A DNA stretch of 64,000 nucleotides from Janthinobacterium sp. BJB426 (GCF_002735705.1 NZ_PDZL01000004.1:248001-312000), one strand, 5' to 3'; shown: positions 41,618 to 51,722, counted from the stretch's first letter. A program made the numbers and translations. The notes: generated by a model not told the origin, from the sequence alone.

Positions 41618-43330
41618 TTAATGCCCACCATGTCCTTTCTTCGCCGCATCAAAACTCTGCAGCACGTGTTCGGCCATGCCATTGGCCAGCTCGTGCTCGC
41701 CAATAAATACCTTGCCCGCGTTTTCCGCGCGCAGCAATTCCGCCTCTTCCTCGCTATGCGTGCGCACCACCGTCATGATGCTCGGATTCAGCGCGCGCGC
41801 CGTCTCGATCATGGCGCGCACGTGGAAGGTGTCCGGCGTGGCGATGACGAGCATGGTGGCGTGCGTGATGTGCGCCTGGATCAGCACGGCCGGTTCGCCC
41901 GCATTGCCGGCCACGGCCGGGATGCCCTGCTTGCGCAGCTGGTCGACGATTTCGCGGTTTTCCTCGGCCACGACGAAGTGGATGCCCCGTTCCATCAGGG
42001 CGGCGGCGATGCGCCGGCCCACGCGGCCATAGCCGACCAGAACGATCTGGCCCGACAGTTTTTCCTGCGGCACCGTCATCGGCAGCTCGGCCAGCGGGTC
42101 CGTGGTGCGTTCGAACTTGCGCGCGAAATCGCTGTTGCTCATCACGCGCAGCAGCGGCTTGGCCATGCTGAAGACGAGCGGGTTGAGGGCGATCGACAGG
42201 ATGGCGCCTGCCAGGATCAGGCTTTGGCCTTCCTGCGGCATCAGGCCCAGGGAGAGGCCCAGCGCGGCCAGGATGAACGAGAATTCACCGATCTGCGCCA
42301 GGCTGGCCGAGACGATGATGGCCGTTTTCGGCGGATAGCGCAGCGCCATCACGAGCAAAAAGGCGGCAATCGACTTGCCGAAGATAATGATGGCGCACAC
42401 GGCCAGCACTTGCAGGGGCTTGTCGATGAGGATATTCGGCTCGAACAGCATGCCGACGGAAACGAAGAACAGCACGGCAAACGCGTCGCGCAGCGGCAGC
42501 GACTCTTCCGCGGCGCGGTGGCTCAGTTCGGATTCGCGCAGCACCATGCCGGCGAAGAAGGCGCCCAGCGCGAACGACACGCCGAACAGCTTGGTCGAAG
42601 CGTAGGCGATGCCGACGGCGGCGGCGATCACGCACAGGGTGAACAGCTCGCGCGAGCCGGTGCGCGCCACTTGCCACAGGATCCATGGGAACAGCTTGCG
42701 GCCGACCACCAGCATGAAGACGATGAAACCGGCTACTTGCCCCAGCGTAATGGCCAGGGTTTGCCACAGGCTGACGGCCTCGGCATCCGGCGCGACCTTG
42801 CCGCCCAGCACGCCGGCAAACGCCGGCAGCAGCACGAGGACCAGCACGGTGACGAGGTCTTCCACCACCAGCCAGCCGACGGCGATGCGCCCATTCAGGG
42901 AGTCGAGGATGCCCCGTTCTTCCAGCGCGCGCAGCAGCACCACGGTACTGGCCACGGACAGGGCCAGGCCGAAGATCAGTCCGCCACCGAGGGTCCAGCC
43001 CCACCAGTGGGCCAGGCCCATGCCCATCGCCGTGGCGACACCGATCTGCAGGATGGCGCCGGGCAGCGCGATCTTGCGCACGTCCCACAAGTCTTCGATG
43101 GAAAAGTGCAGGCCGACACCGAACATCATCAGCATCACCCCGATTTCCGCCAATTGTCCCGCTATTTCCGCATCCGCCACAAAACCGGGCGTGGCCGGTC
43201 CGATGATGATGCCGGCGGCCAGATAGCCGACCAGGGCCGGCAGTTTCAGGCGCGCGGCGATGAAGCCGAAGATGAGGCCGAACCCGAGGGCGGCGGCGAT
43301 GGTGGTGATCAGGCTGATGTCATGGGGCAT
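41618..43330 (-). CDS. Kef-type cation:proton antiporter (CPA2) with TrkA-N domain
   Basis: 570 residues with twelve or so membrane helices in the first 390 (LIFGFIAARLKLPALVGYLAAGIIIGP) and a cytoplasmic TrkA-N domain (QIVLVGYGRVGRRIAAALMERGI). The overall layout matches YbaL/KefB-like exchangers, which expel K+ or Na+ for protons. No ancillary KefF/G flavoprotein is nearby. The cytoplasmic tail ends in lysine/histidine-rich AAKKGHGGH. Confidence 0.93.
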   Translation of the reverse strand: MPHDISLITTIAAALGFGLIFGFIAARLKLPALVGYLAAGIIIGPATPGFVADAEIAGQLAEIGVMLMMFGVGLHFSIEDLWDVRKIALPGAILQIGVATAMGMGLAHWWGWTLGGGLIFGLALSVASTVVLLRALEERGILDSLNGRIAVGWLVVEDLVTVLVLVLLPAFAGVLGGKVAPDAEAVSLWQTLAITLGQVAGFIVFMLVVGRKLFPWILWQVARTGSRELFTLCVIAAAVGIAYASTKLFGVSFALGAFFAGMVLRESELSHRAAEESLPLRDAFAVLFFVSVGMLFEPNILIDKPLQVLAVCAIIIFGKSIAAFLLVMALRYPPKTAIIVSASLAQIGEFSFILAALGLSLGLMPQEGQSLILAGAILSIALNPLVFSMAKPLLRVMSNSDFARKFERTTDPLAELPMTVPQEKLSGQIVLVGYGRVGRRIAAALMERGIHFVVAEENREIVDQLRKQGIPAVAGNAGEPAVLIQAHITHATMLVIATPDTFHVRAMIETARALNPSIMTVVRTHSEEEAELLRAENAGKVFIGEHELANGMAEHVLQSFDAAKKGHGGH

Positions 43331-43495
43331 GCGTGTGGGGTTCCTTATGGGGACGTGCGGGTAGAAAAAGATGTTGCTCAGCGACCAAGTATAAACGCAT
43401 CAAAGCCCCTGCCGGAAAATTTCCTGCGGCTTTAATGCAAAAAACCTGTGCTATATCTTCGTCCAGGTGGCCACGAACGCATGTCATCCACCTCG

Positions 43496-43527
43496 AACAT
43501 CGCCTAATTCAGGAGTCAGGCGATGTT
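43496..43527. other. Hairpin without T-tract between antiporter and KAS III genes
   Basis: AACATCGCCT and AGGCGATGTT form a perfect 10-bp inverted repeat with a 12-nt loop, 13 bp from the KAS III stop. No T run follows on either strand, so it is not a standard terminator but may stabilise the transcript end. Confidence 0.5.
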
Positions 43528-43539
43528 ACACCCATGCGC

Positions 43540-44661
43540 TCAGAGCTTGCGCACGACCACGCAGCCGATGGAATAGCCGGCGCCGAACGAGCAGATGACG
43601 CCCGTGGCGCCCGCCGCCATGTCATCCTGATATTTATGGAAGGCGATGATGGAACCGGCCGACGAGGTATTGGCGTAGGTGTCGAGGATTACGGGCGCTT
43701 CGTTGGCTTCCGCGTCGCGGCCCAGGATCAGGCGCGCGATCAGCAAATTCATGTTCAGGTTAGCCTGGTGCAGCCAGTAGCGGGAGACTTGCGCCACTTC
43801 CACGCCGGCCTTGGCCAGGGTGGCCTTGATCATCTCGGCGGCCATCGGGCACACTTCTTTGAAGACCTTGCGGCCTTGCTGGCGGAATAATTTATCGGCC
43901 TTGCCCATGCCGGATTCGTCAAAACGGTTGAGGAAGCCGAAATTGTTGCGGATGGCATTCGAGAAGCGCGTTTTCAGTTCCGTGCCGATGATTTCGAACT
44001 GGTGCTGGGAAACGGCCGTGTCTTTCGCTTCGACGATGATGGCCGTGCAGGCGTCGCCGAAAATGAAATGGCTGTCGCGGTCGCGCCAGTTCAGGTGGCC
44101 GCTGGTGATTTCGGGATTCAGCACCAGCACGGCGCGCGCCTGGCCGCTTTGCACGGCGGCCACGGCTTGCTGGATGCCGAAGGTGGCGGACGAGCACGCC
44201 ACGTTCATGTCAAAACCATAACCATCGATGCCCAGCGCATCCTGCACTTCCACGGCCATGGCCGGGTAGGCGCGCTGCATGTTGCTGCAAGCGACCAGTA
44301 CCATGTCGATATCGGCCGGCGTGCGACCGGCGCGGGCCAGCGCATCGCGCGCGGCGGCGACGGCCATTTCCGCCTGCAGGGACAGCTCGTCATCGCCCCG
44401 CTCCGCAATGCGCGAGACCATGCGCGCCGGATCGAGGATGCCTTCCTTTTCCATCACGAAGCGCGACTTGATGCCGGACGCCTTTTCGATGAAGGCCACG
44501 CTCGACAGGTCCAGCGCCGTCACTGTGCCCGCGGCGATCGCGTCGGCGTTGTCGGCATTGAATTTTTCCGCGTAGGCATTGAAGCAGGTGACCAGCTCTT
44601 CGTTGGAGATCGAAAATGGCGGCGTGTACAGTCCGGTACCGCTGACGACGACTTGTTTCAT
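43540..44661 (-). CDS. 3-oxoacyl-ACP synthase III family protein
   Basis: 373 residues with the KAS III triad: C156 (NVACSSATFG), His in RYWLHQANLNMN and Asn in YANTSSAGSI. It is longer than housekeeping FabH (about 317) and starts MKQVVVSGTGLYTPPFSISNEELV, consistent with the FabH-like accessory group. The product would condense an acyl-CoA with malonyl-ACP; substrate unknown. It stands alone with no acyl carrier or other fatty-acid genes nearby. Confidence 0.9.
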   Translation of the reverse strand: MKQVVVSGTGLYTPPFSISNEELVTCFNAYAEKFNADNADAIAAGTVTALDLSSVAFIEKASGIKSRFVMEKEGILDPARMVSRIAERGDDELSLQAEMAVAAARDALARAGRTPADIDMVLVACSNMQRAYPAMAVEVQDALGIDGYGFDMNVACSSATFGIQQAVAAVQSGQARAVLVLNPEITSGHLNWRDRDSHFIFGDACTAIIVEAKDTAVSQHQFEIIGTELKTRFSNAIRNNFGFLNRFDESGMGKADKLFRQQGRKVFKEVCPMAAEMIKATLAKAGVEVAQVSRYWLHQANLNMNLLIARLILGRDAEANEAPVILDTYANTSSAGSIIAFHKYQDDMAAGATGVICSFGAGYSIGCVVVRKL

Positions 44662-44836
44662 GGTTAAACTTTCAAATTTGGCAATCGACGTGGCGCCGAT
44701 AAGTGAAGCAAATTTTACACAAACAGGCTCGACTGTAGAGAGTTTCGTGTTGCGGGGCAGGGGAAGTGTGGCGGAAGATTGATTTTTGTCGCGTGGACGG
44801 CTGACCGGAGGGCATGGCGTCCCCCGTCAGTACTGC

Positions 44837-46276
44837 TTACTTTTTCTGTTCTTTCTTGACGTCGGCTTGCACCACCACCGGTTCGGCCTTGGCCAGTTGC
44901 ACCGGCAAACCCTTCAGGTGGTTCAGCGCCTGGTGCAATTGGAAATCGTCCTTGCTGCCAAATTCCAGCGGCTTGCGGGTCTTTTCCAGGGCGATGATGC
45001 GCAATTGCTCTTCCATCTCGTCGTTGACGGGGGCCGCCTTGGTGCTTTCCTTGTCGCGGTCGTTGCTCAGGTGCTTGGTCAGGTCCGCTTCGCGGATGCG
45101 CAAGCCGTTGAGGCCGTCGCCGTCCGCATTTTCATCGACCAGCAAATCGGGCACGATGCCCTTGGCCTGGATCGAGCGGCCGTTCGGCGTGTAGTAGCGT
45201 GCCGTCGTCAGCTTGACGGCCGTGTCGGCGGTCAACTGGCGGATGGTTTGCACGGAACCCTTGCCGAAGGTTTGCGTGCCGATGATGGTGGCGCGCTTGT
45301 AATCCTGCAGGGCGCCGGCGACGATTTCCGAGGCCGAGGCCGAGCCCGTGTTGACGAGCACCACCAGCGGCACTTTCTTGATGGCGGCCGGCAATTTCGC
45401 CAGGGCATCGCCTTCCGAGCGGAAAGTATAGTATTCGGCGCGGCCGTAGAACACCTGTTTCGAATCGGGCAACTGGCCATTCGTCGAGACGATGGCCGCG
45501 TCCTTCGGCAGGAAGGCGGCCGACACGCCGATGGCGCCCTGCAGCACGCCGCCCGGATCGTTGCGCAGGTCCAGCACCATGCCTTTGAGGTTCGGGTCTT
45601 GCTGGTAGAGCGCCGTGATCTGCGCGGCCATGTCGTCGACGGTGGGTTCCTGGAATTGCGACACGCGCAGCCAGGCGTAGCCCGGCTCGACGATCTTCGC
45701 TTTCACGCTCTTTTGATGGATTTCCTCGCGCGTGATGGTGAAGGCCAGCGGCTGCGGTTCATCCTTGCGGGCAATCGTCAGCGATACCTTGGTGCCCGGC
45801 TCGCCGCGCATGCGCTTGACGTTGTCGTCCAGGCTCACGCCTTTCACGGGCTGGCCGTCGAGGCGGGTGATCAGATCGCCGGCCTTGATGCCGGCGCGGT
45901 AGGCGGGCGAATCCTCGATGGGCGAGACGATCTTGATGTAGCCGTCTTCGCTGAGGCCAATTTCAATGCCCAGGCCGACGAACTTGCCTTCGGAACCTTC
46001 GCGCAGCTCGGCGTAGGCTTTCTTGTCGAGGTAGGCGGAATGGGGGTCGAGCGAGGCGACCATGCCGGAAATGGCGTCTTCCAGCAGTTTCTTGTCTTCG
46101 ACGGGTTCCACGTAATCGGACTTGATCAGGCCAAACACGTCGGCCAGCTGGCGCAGCTCTTCCAGCGGCAGGGGCGGCTCGACGGTTTTTTGCGCCATCG
46201 CGGAAAATTGCAGCGACACGGCGACGCCGGCCACCACGCCCAGGCCAATCAAGCCGGTATTTTTGAGTTTGCCCAT
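44837..46276 (-). CDS. S41 C-terminal processing peptidase (CtpA-like)
   Basis: From ATG 46276 the protein has 479 residues. An N-terminal membrane anchor or signal (LIGLGVVAGVAVSLQFSAMA) precedes a PDZ domain (FVGLGIEIGLSEDGYIKIVSP) and the protease domain with the Ser-Lys dyad in NTGSASASEIVAGAL and GTQTFGKGSVQ. It trims C-termini of periplasmic proteins. The tail is lysine-rich. AAGGTG lies 5 nt before this ATG; an adjacent ATG at 46279 is also possible. Confidence 0.94.
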   Translation of the reverse strand: MGKLKNTGLIGLGVVAGVAVSLQFSAMAQKTVEPPLPLEELRQLADVFGLIKSDYVEPVEDKKLLEDAISGMVASLDPHSAYLDKKAYAELREGSEGKFVGLGIEIGLSEDGYIKIVSPIEDSPAYRAGIKAGDLITRLDGQPVKGVSLDDNVKRMRGEPGTKVSLTIARKDEPQPLAFTITREEIHQKSVKAKIVEPGYAWLRVSQFQEPTVDDMAAQITALYQQDPNLKGMVLDLRNDPGGVLQGAIGVSAAFLPKDAAIVSTNGQLPDSKQVFYGRAEYYTFRSEGDALAKLPAAIKKVPLVVLVNTGSASASEIVAGALQDYKRATIIGTQTFGKGSVQTIRQLTADTAVKLTTARYYTPNGRSIQAKGIVPDLLVDENADGDGLNGLRIREADLTKHLSNDRDKESTKAAPVNDEMEEQLRIIALEKTRKPLEFGSKDDFQLHQALNHLKGLPVQLAKAEPVVVQADVKKEQKK

Positions 46277-46560
46277 CATTGCACCTTTGCAGCTAGCGTG
46301 TCTTGCACAAGCGCCAGTCCCCGTGGAGCGGCGCTTTGTTGAAAGTATAGACCTGAATCTCTGCCGGCGTGGGCCGGCCATGGAAAAAGCGTGCCTGGGC
46401 CCAGTCTACGCGCGAAAACGGGGCGGCCAGCTTGCCATATGTTGCGGTTTTGTATGCGATGTATAGTTAGTCTTGAGGGGAGTAAGCATTTGTAAGAGTC
46501 GAAAAAAAGCGTGTGCGGCGGCCCTATAGTGGACTCGCATTCTCGACCCGAAGTGGTTTT

Positions 46561-46590
46561 GCCTGCGTCCACGGACGCAGGCTTTTTTTT
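46561..46590 (+). terminator. Terminator in the leader of the Spy-like gene
   Basis: Perfect 10-bp stem GCCTGCGTCC / GGACGCAGGC with a 2-nt loop and eight T residues, ending only 13 nt before the ATG of the following gene. No plus-strand gene ends upstream (the neighbouring gene is divergent), so it must act on a leader transcript or a small RNA. Confidence 0.85.
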
Positions 46591-46603
46591 ATCCGGAGCC
46601 TCC

Positions 46604-47197
46604 ATGACCTCGTTGACCTTTCTCCCCGCCATGCGCCGTCTCGGCTTGGCCTTGCTGCTGGGCACCACCGCCTTGACCGCCTCGGCCGTGCCGATTGCCG
46701 AGATGCGCCTGGAAGACTTGCTGCCGATGGCGCCCGACTTCAAGACGGAATTGAAGCTCAATGCGAATCAAAGCACCTTGTGGCAGCAGGTGGAAGGGAA
46801 ATCCCGCCAACTGTTGCGCGAACGCAAGGCGCGCCGCGAACGCCTGCAAGTGGGCGTGACGCAGGGCTTGCAGGCGCCCCGGCTGGAGCTGCGCGACTTG
46901 CTCGCCGGTCTGGATACGGAAAGCACGCAGAGCCTGGCTGAAGAAAAGCAGCTGCGCGAGTGGTGGCTGAGCATCAACGATGCCCTGGACGAAACCCAGC
47001 GCCAGATGGTGGCCCAGTTCATCGCCGGCCAGATGGCGCGCGTGATGGACGCCGCCGTGCCCCGCAGTGAATCGCGCGGCGCGCCCGGTGGCGAGCACGG
47101 CGGGCGCAAGGGCGGCAAGGGGGGAATGGGCGGCATGGGCGGTGCGGGCGTGAGCATGGGCAGCGGCGGCGCCGGCATGACGTTGCCCGGCAACTGA
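46604..47197 (+). CDS. Periplasmic Spy/CpxP-like protein with glycine-rich tail
   Basis: From ATG 46604 (CCGGAG upstream) the protein has 197 residues: a signal peptide (LGLALLLGTTALTASA), a helical, charged LTXXQ-like region (DFKTELKLNANQSTLWQQVEGKSRQLLRERKARRERLQVGV, AEEKQLREWWLSINDALDETQRQ) and a C-terminal tail of Gly, Lys and Met repeats. The layout suggests a periplasmic chaperone-like or metal-related sensor protein; no repeat motif is exact enough to name it. Expression is probably governed by the leader terminator. Confidence 0.75.
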   Translation: MTSLTFLPAMRRLGLALLLGTTALTASAVPIAEMRLEDLLPMAPDFKTELKLNANQSTLWQQVEGKSRQLLRERKARRERLQVGVTQGLQAPRLELRDLLAGLDTESTQSLAEEKQLREWWLSINDALDETQRQMVAQFIAGQMARVMDAAVPRSESRGAPGGEHGGRKGGKGGMGGMGGAGVSMGSGGAGMTLPGN

Positions 47198-47328
47198 GGA
47201 GCAGTCCGGGGGGCAAGGATGGTCAAAGGGCATGGTCGCGTGCTACATTCCTGCAGCGCCTGGCGCGGCAGGCTATCCGCCCGCAGCTATCCGCCCGGTC
47301 TCTTTGACATGCCCCATAAGGACAATCC

Positions 47329-49404
47329 GTGAATCGCTATCTCTTAAGCAGTCTGACCCTGACCCTGTTGGCTGCGTTTGCCCATGCCGCCGAACCCGCA
47401 TCCGCCGTGGCCGCCCCGACCGTGGCGCCCAGCGTCGCGCCTGCCGCCGCTGGCGTCGTTTCCGGCATCGATGTGCAGTACATCGACCCTGCCGTGCGCG
47501 TGCAAGACGACTTCTTCACCCATTTGAATGGCAAGTGGCTGGCCACGGCCGAGATTCCTGCCGACAAGTCGAGCTGGGGTTCGTTCGCCAAGCTGCGCGA
47601 TGACACCACGCCGCAATTGCGCGGCATCATCGTCGCCACGCAACAGGACAAAAACAAGAAGGCGGGTTCCGAAGCGCAGAAAATCAGCGACCTGTACGCC
47701 AGCTACATGGATGAAGCCAAGCTCGAAGCGCTGGGCACGAAGCCGCTGGCCGGCGAACTGAACCGCATCCGCTCGTTGCGCGACAAGAAGGGCGTACCGG
47801 CCCTGATCGCCCACCTGAGCCAGACGGGCGTGTCGACCCCCTACGCCGTCTATGTGGGCCAGGATGCCCGCGCCTCGACGAAATATGCGGCGTACGTGAG
47901 CCAGAGCGGCCTGGGCATGCCAGACCGCGATTACTACCTGGAAGCCAAGCAGGCTGGCGTCAAGGAGAAATACCAGGCGCACGTGGAAAAGATGCTGGCC
48001 ATGGCCGGCGACAAGAACGCCGCTGCCCGCGCCAAGGCTGTTGTTGCACTGGAGACGGCCCTGGCCGAAGTGCAATGGACCAAGGTCGAGAACCGCGACC
48101 CCGTGAAACGCTACAACAAGACCGACATCAACAAGCTGAACGACCTCACTCCCGGCTACGACCTGAAGTCCGGCCTGGCCGCCCTGGGCATCGCCAACAA
48201 GGTTGATTACGTCATCGTCAACCAGCCGAGCTACCTGAGCGGCTACAACAAGGTACTCGCATCCGCCGACCTGGACACCCTGAAAGCGTATTTCGAATGG
48301 CAGTTGCTGCGCAGCTATGCCAGCTACCTGTCGAAAAACTTCGTCGACGAAAGCTTTGCCTTCTACGGCACGGTGCTCAGCGGCGTGACGGAAAACCAGC
48401 CGCGCTGGAAGCGTGGCGTGGGCGCCGTCGAAGGCGTGCTGGGCGAAGCCGTCGGCAAACTGTATGTCGCGCAATATTTCCCTGCGGAGCGCAAGGCGCA
48501 CATGCAGGAATTGGTGAAAAACGTGCTGGCCGCCTACAAGGACAGCATCGACACCCTGGACTGGATGAGCCCGGAAACCAAGAAGGAAGCGCAAGCCAAG
48601 CTGGCCAAGTTCACGCCGAAGATCGCGTATCCGAACAAATGGCGCGATTACACGAAGCTGCAAATCGTCCAGGGCGACCTGGTAGGTAACATGATGCGCG
48701 CCGCCAACTTCGGTTCCGCCCGCCAGGTGGCCAAGCTGGGCAAACCGATCGACCGCGAAGAGTGGGGCATGACGCCGCAAACGGTGAACGCCTATTACAG
48801 CTCGACGATGAATGAAATCGTCTTCCCGGCCTCCATCCTGCAACCGCCATTCTTTGACGCCAACGCGGACGACGCCGTCAATTATGGCGCCATCGGCGCC
48901 GTCATCGGCCATGAAATCAGCCACGGTTTCGATGACAAGGGCAGCCAGTCCGATGGCGACGGCAACTTGCGCGACTGGTGGACCCCGGCCGACCGCAAGA
49001 ATTTCGCCGCCAAGGCCGACGCGTTGACTAAGCAATACGATGGCTACAGCCCATTGCCTGGCTACCACGTCAACGGCGCCCTGACCCTGGGCGAAAACAT
49101 CGCCGACAACTCGGGCGTGGCGATCGCCTATAAAGCCTATAAAATCTCGCTGGGCGGCAAGCCGGCGCCCGTGCTCGATGGCTTGACGGGCGACCAGCGC
49201 TTCTACATGGGCTTTGGCCAGGTGTGGCGCAGCAAGATGCGCGAAGCGCAGCAAATCGTGCAGATCAAGACCGATCCGCATTCGCCGGGGCAGTACCGCG
49301 CCAACGGCACCATGGTTAACCAGCCTGGTTTTTATGAAGCGTTTGGCGTGAAACCGGGCGACAAGATGTATGTCGCTCCGGAAAACCGCGTCATCATCTG
49401 GTAA
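47329..49404 (+). CDS. M13 family metallopeptidase (neprilysin-like), first copy
   Basis: 691 residues with a signal peptide (NRYLLSSLTLTLLAAFAHA). The zinc site is H528-E529-xx-H532 in VIGHEISHGFDDKG, with E589 in GENIADNSG as third ligand. The family signature NAYYSSTMNEIVFPASILQPPFF precedes it. It would degrade oligopeptides in the periplasm. An adjacent gene encodes a paralogue of identical length. Confidence 0.95.
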   Translation: MNRYLLSSLTLTLLAAFAHAAEPASAVAAPTVAPSVAPAAAGVVSGIDVQYIDPAVRVQDDFFTHLNGKWLATAEIPADKSSWGSFAKLRDDTTPQLRGIIVATQQDKNKKAGSEAQKISDLYASYMDEAKLEALGTKPLAGELNRIRSLRDKKGVPALIAHLSQTGVSTPYAVYVGQDARASTKYAAYVSQSGLGMPDRDYYLEAKQAGVKEKYQAHVEKMLAMAGDKNAAARAKAVVALETALAEVQWTKVENRDPVKRYNKTDINKLNDLTPGYDLKSGLAALGIANKVDYVIVNQPSYLSGYNKVLASADLDTLKAYFEWQLLRSYASYLSKNFVDESFAFYGTVLSGVTENQPRWKRGVGAVEGVLGEAVGKLYVAQYFPAERKAHMQELVKNVLAAYKDSIDTLDWMSPETKKEAQAKLAKFTPKIAYPNKWRDYTKLQIVQGDLVGNMMRAANFGSARQVAKLGKPIDREEWGMTPQTVNAYYSSTMNEIVFPASILQPPFFDANADDAVNYGAIGAVIGHEISHGFDDKGSQSDGDGNLRDWWTPADRKNFAAKADALTKQYDGYSPLPGYHVNGALTLGENIADNSGVAIAYKAYKISLGGKPAPVLDGLTGDQRFYMGFGQVWRSKMREAQQIVQIKTDPHSPGQYRANGTMVNQPGFYEAFGVKPGDKMYVAPENRVIIW

Positions 49405-49446
49405 TCACGTGCACGTCGTAGAAAACGTACTACTGTAACAACAGAA

Positions 49447-49471
49447 AAGACCACCTCGCGTGGTCTTTTTT
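49447..49471 (+). terminator. Rho-independent terminator
   Basis: Stem AAGACCAC / GTGGTCTT with loop CTCGC and a following T run, between the two M13 genes, suggesting separate transcripts. Confidence 0.85.
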
Positions 49472-49589
49472 GCATTCTGGCCAAAGTTTTTTCTGTCGTT
49501 TCGGCCGGTATGCTACAGTCAAAAACCGGGCCAGAAGCCTTGGGCCTTCTGACCCTTATATTCCACACAATACAATATAGAGGACAACC

Positions 49590-51665
49590 GTGAATCGTTA
49601 TTTGTTAAGTGCATTGACCCTGAGTTTGCTGGCCGGCGTGTCCGGCATGGCTGGCGCCGCTGATTCTGCGAAGAAAGCTGCTGCCGCTCCCGCCACGGCC
49701 GTCGCCGCCGCGGCGCTGACGTCCGGCATCGCCGTCGAATACGTCGACCCTGCCGTGCGCGCGCAGGACGATTTGTTCCAGCACCTGAATGGCAAATGGC
49801 TGGCGGAAACCGTCATTCCAGCCGACAAGTCGAGCTGGGGCAGCTTTGCCAAGCTGGCCGACGATACGCAAACGCAGCTGCGCGGCATCGTTGAAGGCGC
49901 TGCCGCTGACAAAGCCCGCGCGGCCGGTTCGAATGCGCAGAAAATCGGTGATTTTTATAACAGCTTCATGGACGAAGCCAAGCTGGAAAGCCTGGGCCTG
50001 ACCCCTTTGAACGCGGAGCTGGCGAAGATCGCCGCGCTGCAGGACAAGGCGGAATTGCCGGCCGTCATCGCGCACTTCAGCAAGCTGGGCGTGACCTCGC
50101 CTTACGACTTCGCCATCCACCAGGACGCCAAGGATTCCACCAAATACGTGGCCGACATCGTGCAAAGCGGCCTGGGCTTGCCTGACCGCGATTACTACCT
50201 GGAAGCAGGCAAGGCCGACACGCGCGCCAAGTACCTGGCCCACGTGGAAAAAATGCTCAGTTTGGCAGGTGATGCGAACGCGGCCGCCAATGCCAAGGCC
50301 ATCCTGGCGCTGGAAACGGAACTGGCCAAGGCGCAATGGAGCAATGTGCAGAATCGTGATCCCGTCAAGACCTACAATAAGGTGGAACTGGCGAAACTGG
50401 CCGCCGTGGCGCCAGGCTACGACTGGGCCCGCTACCTGAAGGATACGGGCATTGCAGGCAAGGTCAATTACGTGATCGTCAGCCAGCCCAGCTACCTGAA
50501 AGGCTTTGCCGAGATCGCCAACAAGACGCCGCTGGAAACGTGGAAAGCATACTTCCAATGGCACTTGCTGCACGCTAACGCAGGCTACCTGCCAAAAGCG
50601 TATGTCGATGAAAACTTCGCCTTCTATGGCACCACCCTGACGGGCGTGACGGAAATGCGTCCGCGCTGGAAACGCGGTGTGGGCGCCGTCGAAGGCGCGC
50701 TGGGCGAAGCCGTGGGCCAGCTGTACGTGGAACAATATTTCCCGGCCGAGCGCAAGGTGCGCATGGAAGCGCTGGTGAAAAACCTGATGACGGCGTACAA
50801 GCAAAGCATCGACAAGCTCGACTGGATGAGCCCTGTCACCAAGAAACAGGCGCAAATCAAGCTGGCCAAGTTCACCACCAAGATCGGCTATCCGAACAAA
50901 TGGCGTGATTACTCGGGCCTGACGGTGGCGTCGGACGATTTGATCGGCAACATCCAGCGTTCACACCTGCTCAACTACAACCGCGAATTGAACAAGCTGG
51001 GCCAGCCCATCGACCGCGACGAGTGGGGCATGACGCCGCAGACCGTGAACGCCTATTACAACCCGGAAATGAACGAAATCGTCTTCCCGGCCGCCATCCT
51101 GCAAGCGCCGTTCTTTGACGCCAACGCGGACGACGCCGTCAACTACGGCGCCATCGGCGGCGTGATCGGCCATGAAATCAGCCATGGCTTCGACGACCAG
51201 GGCGCCCAGTACGACGGCGACGGCAACCTGCGCGACTGGTGGACCAAGGCAGACCATAAAAACTTCGCCAAGAAAACCAAGCAGCTGGTGGCGCAGTACA
51301 ACAGCTTCAGCCCCGTCAAGGACCACTTCGTCAACGGCGAGCTGACCCTGGGCGAAAACATCGCCGACAATTCCGGCGTGGCGATCGCGTACAAAGCGTA
51401 TAAATTGTCGCTGAACGGCAAGAAAGCCCCCGTCATTGACGGTTTCACGGGCGAGCAGCGTTTTTATGCTGGCTTTGCCCAGGTATGGCGCATGAAGATG
51501 CGCGAAGCGCAGCAACTGGTCTTGCTGAAAACAGATCCGCACTCGCCAGGCCAGTTCCGCGCCAACGGCACCATGCGCAACCAGCCCGGCTTCTATCAAG
51601 CCTTTGACGTGAAACCGGGCGACAAGATGTATCTGCCACCAAAAGACCGCGTCATCATGTGGTAA
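49590..51665 (+). CDS. M13 family metallopeptidase (neprilysin-like), second copy
   Basis: Also 691 residues, similar throughout to the preceding gene and with the same zinc residues (H528, E529, H532 in VIGHEISHGFDDQG; GENIADNSG). Signal peptide NRYLLSALTLSLLAGVSGMAGA. Both start MNRYLLS, consistent with a tandem duplication followed by divergence. Both end in the same MYVAPENRVIIW-like pattern (MYLPPKDRVIMW here). The second has its own upstream region. Confidence 0.95.
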   Translation: MNRYLLSALTLSLLAGVSGMAGAADSAKKAAAAPATAVAAAALTSGIAVEYVDPAVRAQDDLFQHLNGKWLAETVIPADKSSWGSFAKLADDTQTQLRGIVEGAAADKARAAGSNAQKIGDFYNSFMDEAKLESLGLTPLNAELAKIAALQDKAELPAVIAHFSKLGVTSPYDFAIHQDAKDSTKYVADIVQSGLGLPDRDYYLEAGKADTRAKYLAHVEKMLSLAGDANAAANAKAILALETELAKAQWSNVQNRDPVKTYNKVELAKLAAVAPGYDWARYLKDTGIAGKVNYVIVSQPSYLKGFAEIANKTPLETWKAYFQWHLLHANAGYLPKAYVDENFAFYGTTLTGVTEMRPRWKRGVGAVEGALGEAVGQLYVEQYFPAERKVRMEALVKNLMTAYKQSIDKLDWMSPVTKKQAQIKLAKFTTKIGYPNKWRDYSGLTVASDDLIGNIQRSHLLNYNRELNKLGQPIDRDEWGMTPQTVNAYYNPEMNEIVFPAAILQAPFFDANADDAVNYGAIGGVIGHEISHGFDDQGAQYDGDGNLRDWWTKADHKNFAKKTKQLVAQYNSFSPVKDHFVNGELTLGENIADNSGVAIAYKAYKLSLNGKKAPVIDGFTGEQRFYAGFAQVWRMKMREAQQLVLLKTDPHSPGQFRANGTMRNQPGFYQAFDVKPGDKMYLPPKDRVIMW

Positions 51666-51691
51666 GACGCTTGTCCCAGGTATAAGTTGCC

Positions 51692-51722
51692 AGCCGCCCC
51701 GCGCAAGCCGGGCGGCTTTTTT
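51692..51722 (+). terminator. Rho-independent terminator of the second M13 gene
   Basis: Stem AGCCGCCC / GGGCGGCT followed by six T residues, 27 bp after the stop. Confidence 0.88.

Noticed and set aside
41594..43435. 613-codon frame opposite the Kef-type antiporter
   Set aside because: Asp/Gln/His-rich low-complexity translation typical of an antisense shadow.
47344..49281. 645-codon frame antisense to the first M13 gene
   Set aside because: Shadow frame; no domain pattern, and the sense strand has complete zinc motifs.
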